A stretch of 64,000 nucleotides of DNA from Algoriphagus limi (GTDB taxonomy: Bacteria; Bacteroidota; Bacteroidia; Cytophagales; Cyclobacteriaceae): assembly GCF_024919275.1 (NCBI RefSeq), contig NZ_JANWGH010000001.1, positions 806,001 to 870,000 of the forward strand, written 5' to 3'. Shown one piece after another: positions 44,201-52,178 of the stretch. Both the position numbers and the translations under genes were made by a program. Within the stretch, counting starts at the first letter, position 1. Every line of letters begins with the position of its first letter. The notes beneath the pieces are model-generated. The model searched no databases. It worked only from the letters and a program-made list of their open reading frames with translations, and was not told the DNA's origin.

Positions 44201-44662
44201 CGTCATATCCCGCCAATCATGGGAACCATCTCCATTGAGGTCATCTAACCAGGAATTGATTTCACTCCGTTCCGGAGATAATTCCTCGTGAAGAAATTTT
44301 CGCTTGTCCTCGATGGTTTGAAGACTGATAGAACGAATTTCCCAATCCTGATGACCTCGAATATCAAATTCTGAATTTTTCTGACGAATAGTTCGAGAGT
44401 AATATAAATCCCCATTGTCGGTAATGTGAATTGAGATTGGGTCATAAACCAAAGAATCGACTGCCCAAACCGAGAGATTAAGACCTTCTTTAATAACTGG
44501 ACTAACTTGGGTTTTAGCAGCTTCAACTTGAGTTAGGATTTCCTCTTTGCTTAGTTTCTTTATTCGCAGATCTACCGGTTCCTTTGGCTTACATGCGAAA
44601 ACTAGAGATGTGGAAATAAAAGCACCTAAAAGGAGCTTTGAATAGGAATGTGAAGTAGGCAT
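41249..44662 (-). CDS. Large HEAT-repeat c-type cytochrome lipoprotein (PVC-type heme-binding domain)
   Basis: 1137-residue exported protein. Lipoprotein signal (LVFAC, Cys24). Residues about 60-480 form a six-bladed propeller dehydrogenase-like domain (membrane-bound dehydrogenase family: VGPDLWRLIDTNGDG, EMGPDGRIYWGIGDIGFNGKG, TLYFADWITGWG). Residues about 490-980 are a long array of HEAT-like repeats. A C-terminal heme domain has CIRCH at 1015-1019 with a distal Met in the SSMPNMGQ segment. Such fusions are typical of Planctomycetes and Bacteroidota and probably oxidise sugars or similar in the periplasm or on the outer membrane. Length and domain order are as usual; reaction unproven. Confidence 0.88.
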   Translation of the reverse strand: MPTSHSYSKLLLGAFISTSLVFACKPKEPVDLRIKKLSKEEILTQVEAAKTQVSPVIKEGLNLSVWAVDSLVYDPISIHITDNGDLYYSRTIRQKNSEFDIRGHQDWEIRSISLQTIEDKRKFLHEELSPERSEINSWLDDLNGDGSHDWRDMTVEKEQIYRLSDTDGDGYADESQLVVEDFNDEVTDVAGAVMKGEDALFVGVGPDLWRLIDTNGDGIMDEKESLSHGYGIHIGFGAHGMSGLEMGPDGRIYWGIGDIGFNGKGPDGKEWKYPNRGVIARANPDGSDFEIYAMGVRNTHEFVFDAHTNLISVDNDGDHAGEKERMVYLTNGSDTGWRINWQFGKYRDPDNNPYKVWMDERLFTPRWDKQAAFITPPILNYVSGPTGMVFNPGAGLGPRWKDHFFVVEFVGNASNSAIHAFTLEPKGATFELKTTEKILSGVLPTGMDFGPDGTLYFADWITGWGTKNYGRIWKLEDETAKGWQLQADTQKELQSDYKKLSEEELKDKLYHEDLRVRRKAQFELAKRSDKGAEIFKEVLADPSYQYARIHAIVGLSQLARLENMDYGDLIVPYLTDSDSEIRAQAAKWLGDIRYSKAGEQLIKNLQDENARAQFFAAEALGRTSNQDAYDGLVELLAQNNDEDAYIRHAASLALARLGQEEKLTSLYNHTSPAVRMGAVIALRRLESPGLSQFLNDENELIVTEAARAIHDDFSVEESLPDLAALIRTTSFQNEPLLRRVISANQRVGGEQQLNDLLAYAARNNIPEALKTEAIAAIGTWAKPSVVDRVDGRYRGVVNREPTLLREKAYPVLLGLLKNNNPNVRLEAAKALGKAGITAAGPALLAEVKTSSDPDLKVTALEALDRMGAPELSEAIPSAMNDRNQSVRVAGLSLLSQSGLDAEQKESLLLNIIQNRSNDEKRQALLTLATLDGTSSFTGWNTILNEFKSGNLDPAVWIELEEAIDKTGNQDLISQFNLELEAKSNGEAWKVFQGALAEGTVRNGRTIFFQNQAAQCIRCHAYDDMGGNAGPKLNGIANKLSREELLIALVDPSARLAPNFGFVTLELNNGESVSGTILADEGGSVSLRSGNGEEQTYSVDQIKSKKLAPSSMPNMGQILSKREIRDLVSFLSTLNQEE

Positions 44663-44950
44663 ATTTTAGGTTTAATGGATGTCAATTCTAAAATAGTGAA
44701 AATCAATTGATAGCCTATTCCATTTATCAATTTCAAAATTTTCAACCTGAATTTTAACCCTATTTATTTTAAAGGGATTATCAAAAAATCGATACTCAAA
44801 AAGATTATAAAAGATCTGAAAATTCACTCATAAATGCTTGAAAAGGCATTTTCTCCCTAAGAATTCATCAATTCTTGACAATATCAAAGGAATCTTTACA
44901 AGATTACCTGAACATTAATCTTTTACACGAATTAGGGGTTCTCCTTTTTT
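44663..44950. other. Divergent spacer between the cytochrome and sulfatase genes
   Basis: About 290 AT-rich bases with no gene I can support. It must hold promoters for both directions; the sulfatase -7 candidate is listed separately. A T-rich tract lies at 44943-44956. Confidence 0.45.
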
Positions 44951-44958
44951 TATTTTTG
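44951..44958 (+). promoter_or_regulatory. Candidate -7 element for the sulfatase gene
   Basis: TATTTTTG, an exact TAnnTTTG match. Transcription would begin near 44965, after the first in-frame ATG (44963), which supports the later start at 45002. Confidence 0.4.
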
Positions 44959-45001
44959 TAAAATGAATAAATTCCAAAATATGTTTTTAAAAATATCTCA
45001 A

Positions 45002-46570
45002 ATGAAAAACAAAATTTTACCGCTTTTTCTCGTACTATTTGGGTTCTCCTTTTTTGCTTTTTCCCAAAGTAAAAAGCCCAATATTCTGGTCATCTGGGGA
45101 GATGACATTGGCACTTGGAACATCAGCCATAACAACCGTGGAATGATGGGCTACATGACACCTAATATTGATCGGATTGCCCGAGAAGGTGTTGGTTTTA
45201 CAGATTATTATGGACAACAATCCTGTACAGCTGGCCGTGCGGCTTTCTTGGGTGGAAATGTGCCAGTTAGAACAGGGATGACCAAAGTAGGTATGCCTGG
45301 AGCTCTTGAAGGATGGCAAGAATCTGATGTAACGATTGCTACTGTAATGAAAAGCCTTGGTTACAATACCGGGCAATTCGGAAAGAATCACCAAGGTGAT
45401 AGAGACGAGCATTTACCTACCAATCACGGATTTGATGAGTTTTTTGGTAACCTATACCACTTAAATGCGGAAGAAGAGCCAGAAAATGAAGATTATCCAA
45501 CTGGCCTAATCTTGGCTGATGGAACCAAATTTGAAGACAGATATGGCCCAAGAGGTGTAATCCATAGCTGGGCTGATGGAAAAGGTGGACAACGAATTGA
45601 GGATACGGGACCACTTACCAAGAAGCGAATGGAAACCATTGATGAGGAGACTTTAGTAGCAGCAAAGGAATTTATCAAAAAGCAAGTAGAAGATGGTAAG
45701 CCTTTCTTTACATGGTGGAATGCCACTAGAATGCACTTCCGTACTCACGTAAAGGAAGAGCATAGAGGAATCTCTGGACAGGACGAATACAGTGATGGAA
45801 TGGTGGAGCATGATATGATGGTTGGTGAATTGTTGGATCTCTTGGATGAATTGGGAATCGCTGACAATACTATCGTCTTCTATTCAACAGATAATGGCCC
45901 ACACTATAATACATGGCCTGATGCAGGAACTACTCCATTCCATGGCGAAAAGAACAGCAGTTGGGAAGGAGCATTCAGAGTTCCTGCTTTCGTGAGATGG
46001 CCTGGGCAAATTCCAGCTGGTGTAACCTTAAATGGTATCGTTTCACACGAAGATTGGTTACCTACTTTCGCAGCTGTGGGAGGAGATCCAAACATTTCCG
46101 AAAAAATCATGAATGGTGTAACTCTAAATGGAAGAACATATAAAAATTATATCGATGGAGTTAATCAGCTAGATTATTTGACAGGAAAAGCAAAAGAATC
46201 GCCACGAAAAGGCTTTGTATATGTCAATGATGCAGGTTCTATTGCTGCATTAAGATACTCTGATTGGAAAGCTATGTTTTTGGAAAATAGAGCTGATCAA
46301 TTACAAATTTGGTTAGAGCCATTCGTAGAATTAAGAGCTCCTTATTTGATCAACTTAAGAAGAGATCCATTTGAAAAAGCTCTTTACGGCTCAAACACTT
46401 ATTATGATTGGTACATAGACCGAGCGTATATCCTGATATCAATTCAAGGTTATGCTTTTAATTTCCTATCAACTTTCAAAGATTACCCACCTAGCCAAAC
46501 GGCTGGTGATTGGAGCCTTGGAAAAGTTGAAAAACAAATTGAATCCATGGTTAAAGCTAACAATCAATAA
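45002..46570 (+). CDS. Exported arylsulfatase (S1 family)
   Basis: Sulfatase of 522 residues from the ATG at 45002. This start gives a clean signal peptide (MKNKILPLFLVLFGFSFFAF) and agrees with the promoter position; earlier in-frame ATGs at 44963 and 44981 are less likely. The formylglycine motif is C75-T-A-G-R79 (C-x-A-x-R form), the metal-binding DD is D34-D35, and YSTDNGPH and GKNHQGD segments carry other active-site residues. Needs an anaerobic or FGE-type maturase encoded elsewhere. The TKVGMPGALEGW segment is typical for one clade of bacterial arylsulfatases; the substrate is unknown. A terminator separates it from the HAD gene. Confidence 0.9.
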   Translation: MKNKILPLFLVLFGFSFFAFSQSKKPNILVIWGDDIGTWNISHNNRGMMGYMTPNIDRIAREGVGFTDYYGQQSCTAGRAAFLGGNVPVRTGMTKVGMPGALEGWQESDVTIATVMKSLGYNTGQFGKNHQGDRDEHLPTNHGFDEFFGNLYHLNAEEEPENEDYPTGLILADGTKFEDRYGPRGVIHSWADGKGGQRIEDTGPLTKKRMETIDEETLVAAKEFIKKQVEDGKPFFTWWNATRMHFRTHVKEEHRGISGQDEYSDGMVEHDMMVGELLDLLDELGIADNTIVFYSTDNGPHYNTWPDAGTTPFHGEKNSSWEGAFRVPAFVRWPGQIPAGVTLNGIVSHEDWLPTFAAVGGDPNISEKIMNGVTLNGRTYKNYIDGVNQLDYLTGKAKESPRKGFVYVNDAGSIAALRYSDWKAMFLENRADQLQIWLEPFVELRAPYLINLRRDPFEKALYGSNTYYDWYIDRAYILISIQGYAFNFLSTFKDYPPSQTAGDWSLGKVEKQIESMVKANNQ

Positions 46571-46581
46571 ATTTTAATCTA

Positions 46582-46620
46582 GAGCTATGCCAAATCCAAT
46601 GGCATAGCTCTTTTCTTTTT
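46582..46620 (+). terminator. Intrinsic terminator after the sulfatase gene
   Basis: 11-bp stem GAGCTATGCCA / TGGCATAGCTC, loop AATCCAA, then TTTTCTTTTT. Ends only 8 bases before the HAD start codon. Confidence 0.92.
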
Positions 46621-46627
46621 TACAAAT

Positions 46628-47641
46628 ATGAATACAAGAATTATTCGCAAAAACTGGATTTTCACACTCTTTATATTTGGCCTTGCATGTCAAGCCCCTG
46701 AAGCTCAAAAAGAAGTAAAATCAGATGAGCCTAAATTACCTTCATGGAATGAGGGTGAAAACAAAAATGCAATTCTTGACTTTGTGGAAAAAACCACAAC
46801 CGTAGGAAGTTCTGACTTTGTTCCGGAAAAAGATAGAATAGCAGTTTTTGATAATGATGGTTGTTTATGGAGTGAACAACCATTTTACTTCCAATTAGCA
46901 TATGCTATAGACTACGTCAAAAAGGAAGCTCCAAATCATCCTGAATGGAATGATTCTCCAGTTTTAAAAAGTGCTATTGATGGGGATATAAATGGCATTT
47001 TGTCAAAAGGCGAACATGGAATAATTGAAGTGGTAATGGCCTCTCATACAGGTATGACAGCTGAGGAATTTTCTCAAAATGTAAAAGATTGGTTAGCTAC
47101 AGCGAAACACCCTGAAACAGGAATGGCTTACAATCAGATGATTTATCAGCCTATGGTGGAATTACTTTCATATCTGAGAGCTAATGGCTTTAAAACCTTT
47201 ATTGTCTCGGGAGGAGGAATTGATTTCCTGAGAGTTTGGGCAGAGGAAGCCTATGGCATTCCTCCCTATCAGGTGATAGGTTCTTCAATTAAAGCCCAAT
47301 ACGAAGAAGTAGATGGTAAAAAAGCAATAGTCAAGACACCTGAATTAAACTTTATCGATGATAAAGAGGGAAAACCTGTAGGAATCCATCAACACATCGG
47401 AATGCGCCCAATTATCGCAGCAGGTAATTCTGACGGAGACTATCAAATGCTAGAGTACACTACACAAGGTAGCGGTCCAAGATTAGGAATTTTGATTCAC
47501 CACACCGATTCTGAAAGAGAATTCGCTTACGATAGTTTGTCTCCTATTGGAAACCTGAAAAAGGGCCTAATTGACGGCCCAAGTTTAGGCTGGGTTATCG
47601 TTGATATGGCAAAAGATTGGAGTCAGGTTTATCCTAAATAA
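46628..47641 (+). CDS. Exported HAD-superfamily phosphatase lipoprotein
   Basis: 337-residue haloacid-dehalogenase-fold hydrolase with a lipoprotein signal (FGLAC, Cys21), so anchored in the periplasm or on the surface. HAD motif I FDNDG with nucleophile D75 and general acid D77; motif II in KTFIVSGGG (Ser) near 195; motif IV AGNSDGDYQML near 265. The cap region (helical, about 90-170) is typical of phosphoserine phosphatase-like C1 caps. Substrate is probably a phosphomonoester. Preceded without room by the sulfatase terminator and followed 1 bp later by an outer-membrane barrel gene (same operon). Confidence 0.82.
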   Translation: MNTRIIRKNWIFTLFIFGLACQAPEAQKEVKSDEPKLPSWNEGENKNAILDFVEKTTTVGSSDFVPEKDRIAVFDNDGCLWSEQPFYFQLAYAIDYVKKEAPNHPEWNDSPVLKSAIDGDINGILSKGEHGIIEVVMASHTGMTAEEFSQNVKDWLATAKHPETGMAYNQMIYQPMVELLSYLRANGFKTFIVSGGGIDFLRVWAEEAYGIPPYQVIGSSIKAQYEEVDGKKAIVKTPELNFIDDKEGKPVGIHQHIGMRPIIAAGNSDGDYQMLEYTTQGSGPRLGILIHHTDSEREFAYDSLSPIGNLKKGLIDGPSLGWVIVDMAKDWSQVYPK

Positions 47642-47642
47642 A

Positions 47643-48197
47643 ATGAGGAAAATACTTTTAGCCATTCTCTTTTTCTATGTATGGCAATTTGGCTTTAGTC
47701 AAGAATTAGAATCAGAAAAGTCTGAACAAGAAGAGGAATTCAGTCCAATTATTAGAGTAGCTTTAATTACGGGAAACTCACACGTTCCAAATGCCTTTGA
47801 AGGTGAAAAGCAAGTCTCAATAATTCCCTTTTATGGTTTCGATGTAGACTATTTTGTTCATCCACGATGGTCTTTTGCATTACAGGGAGACCTCAAATTA
47901 CAAAGCTTCGAAGTTGAACATGAAGGAGTAGCTTTAGAGAGAAGCTACCCTTTTTCTTTAGCGACGGTTGCTCATTATCATTTCAAAAGACATTGGTCTG
48001 TTTATTTTGGACCCGGCTGGGAATTTGAAAAAAATGAAAACCTATTTCTATGGAAATTGGGCTCTGAGTACAGCTTTGAAATAAGTGAGACCTTTGAAAT
48101 TGCTCTAAATCTCTCTTATGAAGACAAACAAGAAATTTATGACTCTTGGAATTTTGGAATAGCGTTCAATAAGCTTATTTGGAAGAAAAATAAATAA
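47643..48197 (+). CDS. Outer-membrane beta-barrel protein, hypothetical
   Basis: 184 residues from the ATG at 47643, which begins a signal peptide (MRKILLAILFFYVWQFGFSQ). The mature part is alternating hydrophobic strands ending with an aromatic residue pattern (FGIAFNKLIWKKNK), as in small 8-stranded barrels. No recognised family. An in-frame ATG at 47601 would overlap the HAD gene and spoil the signal peptide. Operon partner of the HAD lipoprotein, with 1 bp between. Confidence 0.75.
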   Translation: MRKILLAILFFYVWQFGFSQELESEKSEQEEEFSPIIRVALITGNSHVPNAFEGEKQVSIIPFYGFDVDYFVHPRWSFALQGDLKLQSFEVEHEGVALERSYPFSLATVAHYHFKRHWSVYFGPGWEFEKNENLFLWKLGSEYSFEISETFEIALNLSYEDKQEIYDSWNFGIAFNKLIWKKNK

Positions 48198-48279
48198 AAT
48201 AAGTTTTTTTAGACTTTTATAAAGTTCTAGATAAATTTAAAGATTATTCGATTTTAAATTCTAGTACTTAACACGAGTC

Positions 48280-49455
48280 ATGCAGTTTTCTTTAGAAATC
48301 AAAGATCTTATTTATCTGGGATCTATTTTTCTTGGATTTATTACCGGGACTGTTTTATTAATTTTTGGGTTTAAAAAGAAAAAAGCCAACATCTTGATAG
48401 GCTTATCCTATCTAACTATTTCTTATGGAGTTTTTTTAGTGTTTTTAATTAGTTCAGGCTACCATATTTATTTACCTCAAATTTATAGAACAGGGAACAT
48501 AGCTGGGTTACTATTTGCCCCCCTTTCCTATTTATATATTCGACAAATCATTGAAGATAGACCTGTCAAGCTAGTGGATATCTTACACTTGGTTCCCGCA
48601 CTATTATTCATTATTGATTTTTTTCCAATTCTATTTTTGATCCCTATTGAAGAAAAAATAGCTTTAATACAGTCAGAAATAGATGATCCTGCGGTATTTG
48701 TCTATTTCAATCAGAGCCGTTTCTTCCCGCCCAACTTTTATACTTATGCAAGAACCTTGTTGATTTTGGCCTATTGGGTTGCTTCAGTAGTTATTCTTTT
48801 CCGGTTTGGTAAAACCTTTGAAGAAAAGAAAAATGCATTCGGTAAAGAGTGGATTATTTGGATGAAAACATTTTTGATCAGTAATCTCTTATTATTCGTT
48901 CCATTCCTTCTTTTATCCCGTATTGTTGATTCTCAATTGGGATTTGATTTATTGCACTTTTCTGGCGCTATCGTGATTTTGATCAACTCAATCATGGTAT
49001 TATTCTTCCCTAAAGTTCTGTATGGATTAGATGAGTTTGATTTTATTCTAAATCAGGAAAAAGAAATAAATGACAAGGATAAAGAAGAATCTCATATTCT
49101 CACACCTGATAAAATCCAACTAATTGAAATGAATCTTGAAAGAGTAATTGAGGCAGAGAAGGTTTTTCTTCAAAATGGATTAACTATTTCTGAATTGGCT
49201 CAAAAAGCTGATATACCTAATTACCTTTTGACCATTTATTTGAATCAAATCTTAGGCGTCAGTTTTTCTGATTTTATTAATGAAAAAAGAGTTGAGGAGT
49301 GTTGCAAAAAAATAAAAGAAGGTAAGCTTCAACAGGTAACACTAGAAGGCTTGGGTATTTCATGTGGTTTCAATAATAGAAATTCCTTTATTGCTGCCTT
49401 CAAAAAATATAAAGGAATGACACCTTCAGCCTTTACCAAATCACTTAATCAATAA
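48280..49455 (+). CDS. Membrane-anchored AraC-family transcriptional regulator
   Basis: 391 residues. The N-terminal half holds about seven transmembrane helices (residues 9-32, 38-60, 68-88, 99-120, 161-182, 199-218, 229-247), an arrangement known from Bacteroidota AraC regulators. Residues about 285-391 form the AraC DNA-binding domain with two helix-turn-helix units (ISELAQKADIPNYLLTIYLNQ and LGISCGFNNRNSFIAAFKKYKGMTPS, the second is the classic signature). It probably senses a membrane or periplasmic signal and regulates neighbouring outer-membrane genes (inference from position). Confidence 0.88.
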   Translation: MQFSLEIKDLIYLGSIFLGFITGTVLLIFGFKKKKANILIGLSYLTISYGVFLVFLISSGYHIYLPQIYRTGNIAGLLFAPLSYLYIRQIIEDRPVKLVDILHLVPALLFIIDFFPILFLIPIEEKIALIQSEIDDPAVFVYFNQSRFFPPNFYTYARTLLILAYWVASVVILFRFGKTFEEKKNAFGKEWIIWMKTFLISNLLLFVPFLLLSRIVDSQLGFDLLHFSGAIVILINSIMVLFFPKVLYGLDEFDFILNQEKEINDKDKEESHILTPDKIQLIEMNLERVIEAEKVFLQNGLTISELAQKADIPNYLLTIYLNQILGVSFSDFINEKRVEECCKKIKEGKLQQVTLEGLGISCGFNNRNSFIAAFKKYKGMTPSAFTKSLNQ

Positions 49456-49627
49456 GGTAAAAATCATCATCTTTTCAAACGATACCTTTTGACCAATAAA
49501 AACACATAAAATCCCCAAGAATCTGTTCATAATCATTGAGAATGGACAAATTCTCAAAAGATAATCTTAAAGATTTCCAATAAATTGTAAGTAAATGTAT
49601 TTGAAACTTCATTCACAAAATCAGACT

Positions 49628-50281
49628 ATGAAAAAGCTAATTGGATTGTTAGTGCTACTTTTTGTGGCTCAGATCACTTATTCCCAAGAAATAAGGCTAA
49701 ATACTTATGGCGGTTATATTTTTAAAAATACTGTAAACTCCTATTACACGAATTCTTCTTTTTACGAAGGAACGATACAAGACGGATTTCGATGGGGAGC
49801 TGGAATAGAATATTACATCCAAGATAAGGGTGGGATTGAAATTCAATATTTAAGGCAAAATACCAATGTACCTACACGCTATGCTGATGGTATTTTTGGT
49901 GGAAATATTCAGTTTACTGATTTTGATTTAGGGATCAATTATATAATGATCAATGGAACAAGGTATTTTTCAGTAAGTGAAAAAGTGGAACCTTTTGCCG
50001 GTGCTGGATTAGGTTTAGGTATTTTTTCGGTAAAGAATCCTGACAATGGAAACAACAATACTGCTACGAAGCTCTCTTGGAATGTAAGAGGTGGGGCTAA
50101 TTTATGGTTAGCCGAAAATGTAGCGTTACGCGTACAAGCTTCCTTGTTTTCGGCCGTGGAGGCCATTGGCGGAGGGTTATACTTTGGAACAGGAGGATCT
50201 GGTGCCGGTCTTAGTACCTACTCAACTATGTACCAGTTTGGTTTAGAGGGAGGATTAGTGTTCCGGATCCCTCAAAAGTGA
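49628..50281 (+). CDS. Outer-membrane beta-barrel protein, porin-like
   Basis: 217 residues from ATG 49628, which starts a signal peptide (MKKLIGLLVLLFVAQITYSQ). The mature protein alternates hydrophobic strands (GGYIFKNTVNSYYTNSSFY, GAGIEYYIQDKGGIEIQY, YFSVSEKVEPFAGAGLGLGIF) and ends with FGLEGGLVFRIPQK, typical of OprF/OmpX-like small barrels in Bacteroidota. Single gene after the AraC regulator with a 170-base gap. Function unknown. Confidence 0.8.
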   Translation: MKKLIGLLVLLFVAQITYSQEIRLNTYGGYIFKNTVNSYYTNSSFYEGTIQDGFRWGAGIEYYIQDKGGIEIQYLRQNTNVPTRYADGIFGGNIQFTDFDLGINYIMINGTRYFSVSEKVEPFAGAGLGLGIFSVKNPDNGNNNTATKLSWNVRGGANLWLAENVALRVQASLFSAVEAIGGGLYFGTGGSGAGLSTYSTMYQFGLEGGLVFRIPQK

Positions 50282-50296
50282 TTCACGACACCATAA

Positions 50297-50326
50297 AAAA
50301 CAAGTTCCCGACCAAAGGCCGGGAAC
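50297..50326. terminator. Intrinsic terminator of the tRNA-Glu transcript (both strands usable)
   Basis: GTTCCCG / CGGGAAC with inner CC/GG pairs and an AAA loop. On the minus strand it is followed by TTGTTTTTT, a good T-tract for the tRNA transcript; on the plus strand it follows the barrel gene with a poorer tail. Confidence 0.85.
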
Positions 50327-50395
50327 TGTTCTCTTTAACCACTAACAACCATAAATAAAAAAGATTTTTTCTCCGGGTGATTGAGTTGGAGATAG

Positions 50396-50467
50396 TAGTC
50401 CGTACGGGAATCGAACCCGTGTTTCATCCGTGAAAGGGATGCGTCCTAACCCCTAGACGAACGGACC
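50396..50467 (-). tRNA. tRNA-Glu (UUC)
   Basis: 72-base cloverleaf on the minus strand, 5' GGTCCGTTCGTCTAGGGG..., anticodon TTC in the loop CTTTCAC flanked by CATCC/GGATG, T-arm CGGGTTCGATTCCCG. The CCA end is not encoded. It is identical to the copy at 50502-50573, of which it is the downstream member; a 34-base spacer lies between. Confidence 0.97.
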
Positions 50468-50501
50468 GGGGTATTTTGATCTAAATAGACCCATGAAATG
50501 G

Positions 50502-50573
50502 TAGTCCGTACGGGAATCGAACCCGTGTTTCATCCGTGAAAGGGATGCGTCCTAACCCCTAGACGAACGGACC
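50502..50573 (-). tRNA. tRNA-Glu (UUC), promoter-proximal copy
   Basis: Same 72 bases as the downstream copy, same anticodon TTC and no encoded CCA. The promoter TTTG-20-TATATTTG lies upstream (minus strand, 50612-50643), so both tRNAs are made as one precursor. Confidence 0.97.
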
Positions 50574-50611
50574 ATTTTTATCGGAAAAGATGCCATTTCC
50601 GAAAGGTTGTG

Positions 50612-50643
50612 CAAATATAGAGGTCTGTTTTAAGAATAACAAA
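50612..50643 (-). promoter_or_regulatory. Promoter of the tRNA-Glu pair
   Basis: Read on the minus strand: TTTG (50640-50643), 20-bp spacer, TATATTTG (50612-50619), a full match to both Bacteroidota consensus elements, the best in the window. It lies 39 bases upstream of the first tRNA. A small CGGAAA/TTTCCG hairpin sits in the leader. Confidence 0.7.
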
Positions 50644-50731
50644 GCACCCAAAAAAAATTCTTTATTTTCTGCCTAAGTGTTTGATTCAAAGGAGGAAAAA
50701 TTTTCACTCCATAAAAGCTTGGAATTATTCC

Positions 50732-50739
50732 TAATTTTG
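50732..50739 (+). promoter_or_regulatory. Candidate -7 element for gap
   Basis: TAATTTTG, full TAnnTTTG match, 18 bases before the ATG. No TTG at the expected -33 distance. Confidence 0.4.
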
Positions 50740-50756
50740 AATCAAATATCAAATAA

Positions 50757-51776
50757 ATGAACCCAAACAAAACCATTCGAGTAGCTATCAACGGATTTGG
50801 AAGAATTGGAAGATATACTGCCAAATTACTTCTCTCTCATCCATTTATTGAATTGGTGGCTGTCAATGACTTAGCAGATAATGCCTCACTAGTTCATTTG
50901 CTAAAGTATGATTCCATCCATGGAAAGTTTGAAAAAGACCTGGTTTTGGAGGATGGTAAATTAAAAATTGGAAACAAAGAGATTAGACTGTTGACTCAAG
51001 CTAATCCTGAATTGCTTCCATGGGCTGATTTGGGTGTTGATATTGTGATAGAGTCAACCGGAAGGTTTACTTCAAGAGAAGCTGCAAATAAGCATATTCA
51101 GGCAGGTGTTAAGAAAGTCATAATTTCCGCACCTGCAACAGATCCATCTATAAAAATGGTTGTGCTTGGAGTCAACGATTCAATATTAACCGGTGAAGAA
51201 AAAATTATCAGTAATGCCTCCTGTACCACCAATTGCCTGGCACCTATGGTTCAGGTTTTAGATGAAGCATTTGGCGTAGAAAAAGGTTATGCTTCTACCG
51301 TGCATTCCTATACCAATGATCAAAACCTGCACGATGCGCCACACCGAGATCTTAGAAGGGCAAGAGCTGCGGCATACTCTATTATCCCAACAACCACCAA
51401 CGCCGGAAAAGCATTGGATAGCGTATTACCCAATTTAGAAGGAAGAATAGAAGCTTCCGCTATGCGGGTACCTGTACCGGATGGTTCACTGACTGATTTG
51501 ATCGTAGAACTGAAAAAAGAAGCAAGTGCGGAAGAAATCAATCATGCGTTTGAGTTAGCAGCAGCAGGAAAATTAAAAGGTATATTAGAGGTAACTCATG
51601 ACCCAATTGTTTCCATGGATATCATTGGAAATCCGCATTCATGTATCATTGATTCGGCATTAACTTCCAGCAAAGGTAATTTGATCAAATTGGTTGGCTG
51701 GTATGATAATGAAGCGGGGTACTCAAATAGACTTGTAGAATTGATTGAATATATTTTCAATCTGGGAAGACAATAG
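50757..51776 (+). CDS. gap: Type I glyceraldehyde-3-phosphate dehydrogenase
   Basis: Glycolytic and gluconeogenic enzyme, 339 residues (usual 330-340). Rossmann motif NGFGRIGR at 12-19, catalytic Cys C156 in SNASCTTNCLAP, and the conserved KVHSYTND-like stretch (here TVHSYTNDQNLHDAPHRDLRRARAAA) with the active-site His. Cytoplasmic tetramer by family knowledge. Single gene with its own -7 element; not next to other glycolytic genes. This may be one of several gap paralogs. Confidence 0.95.
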   Translation: MNPNKTIRVAINGFGRIGRYTAKLLLSHPFIELVAVNDLADNASLVHLLKYDSIHGKFEKDLVLEDGKLKIGNKEIRLLTQANPELLPWADLGVDIVIESTGRFTSREAANKHIQAGVKKVIISAPATDPSIKMVVLGVNDSILTGEEKIISNASCTTNCLAPMVQVLDEAFGVEKGYASTVHSYTNDQNLHDAPHRDLRRARAAAYSIIPTTTNAGKALDSVLPNLEGRIEASAMRVPVPDGSLTDLIVELKKEASAEEINHAFELAAAGKLKGILEVTHDPIVSMDIIGNPHSCIIDSALTSSKGNLIKLVGWYDNEAGYSNRLVELIEYIFNLGRQ

Positions 51777-51786
51777 ATTTTCATGA

Positions 51787-51805
51787 AGTAACCCAAAAGG
51801 TTACT
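51787..51805 (+). terminator. Weak terminator-like hairpin after gap
   Basis: AGTAACC / GGTTACT stem with a CAAAA loop; no long T-tract follows. Confidence 0.4.
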
Positions 51806-52178
51806 AGTTAAAAATTCGAAAAGAGTCTTTCCAACCATTCTTTGAATGATTGTCTCCCTTTTTTGAAAACAAGATTTTTTTAGGTGGAAATTGAATAGCA
51901 GTCTAGAGTAATTCTCGGAAATTTCGCTTATTCAGAATTGAAGAGTCTTCGGTTCAAAAATCAAACTATTTACTTTTCGGTCTGATTTTTTCCACAAACA
52001 CCTATTCCTTACATTTTAGCAATTAAGAGGAGAAGTCTGAAGCTATACTAGACTATCTCTGAAATATTATATCATAAATAGGATATTTTATATTTAGGTT
52101 ATTTTTTAATGTATTTTTTTTATTTTAAAGATATTTGAGCCTATATTTTAACTTTAACCAACCTTTTATTCTTTAATC
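51806..52178 (+). other. AT-rich non-coding stretch before the 349-residue secreted protein
   Basis: About 370 bases without a gene I can support. The second half (52060-52160) is extremely AT-rich with long T-runs, for example around 52105-52130. A TATATTTT box near 52141-52148 could be a -7 element of the next gene. Confidence 0.45.

Noticed and set aside
44963..45001. Earlier ATG starts of the sulfatase gene
   Set aside because: They place extra polar residues before a complete signal peptide and lie at or before the predicted transcription start.
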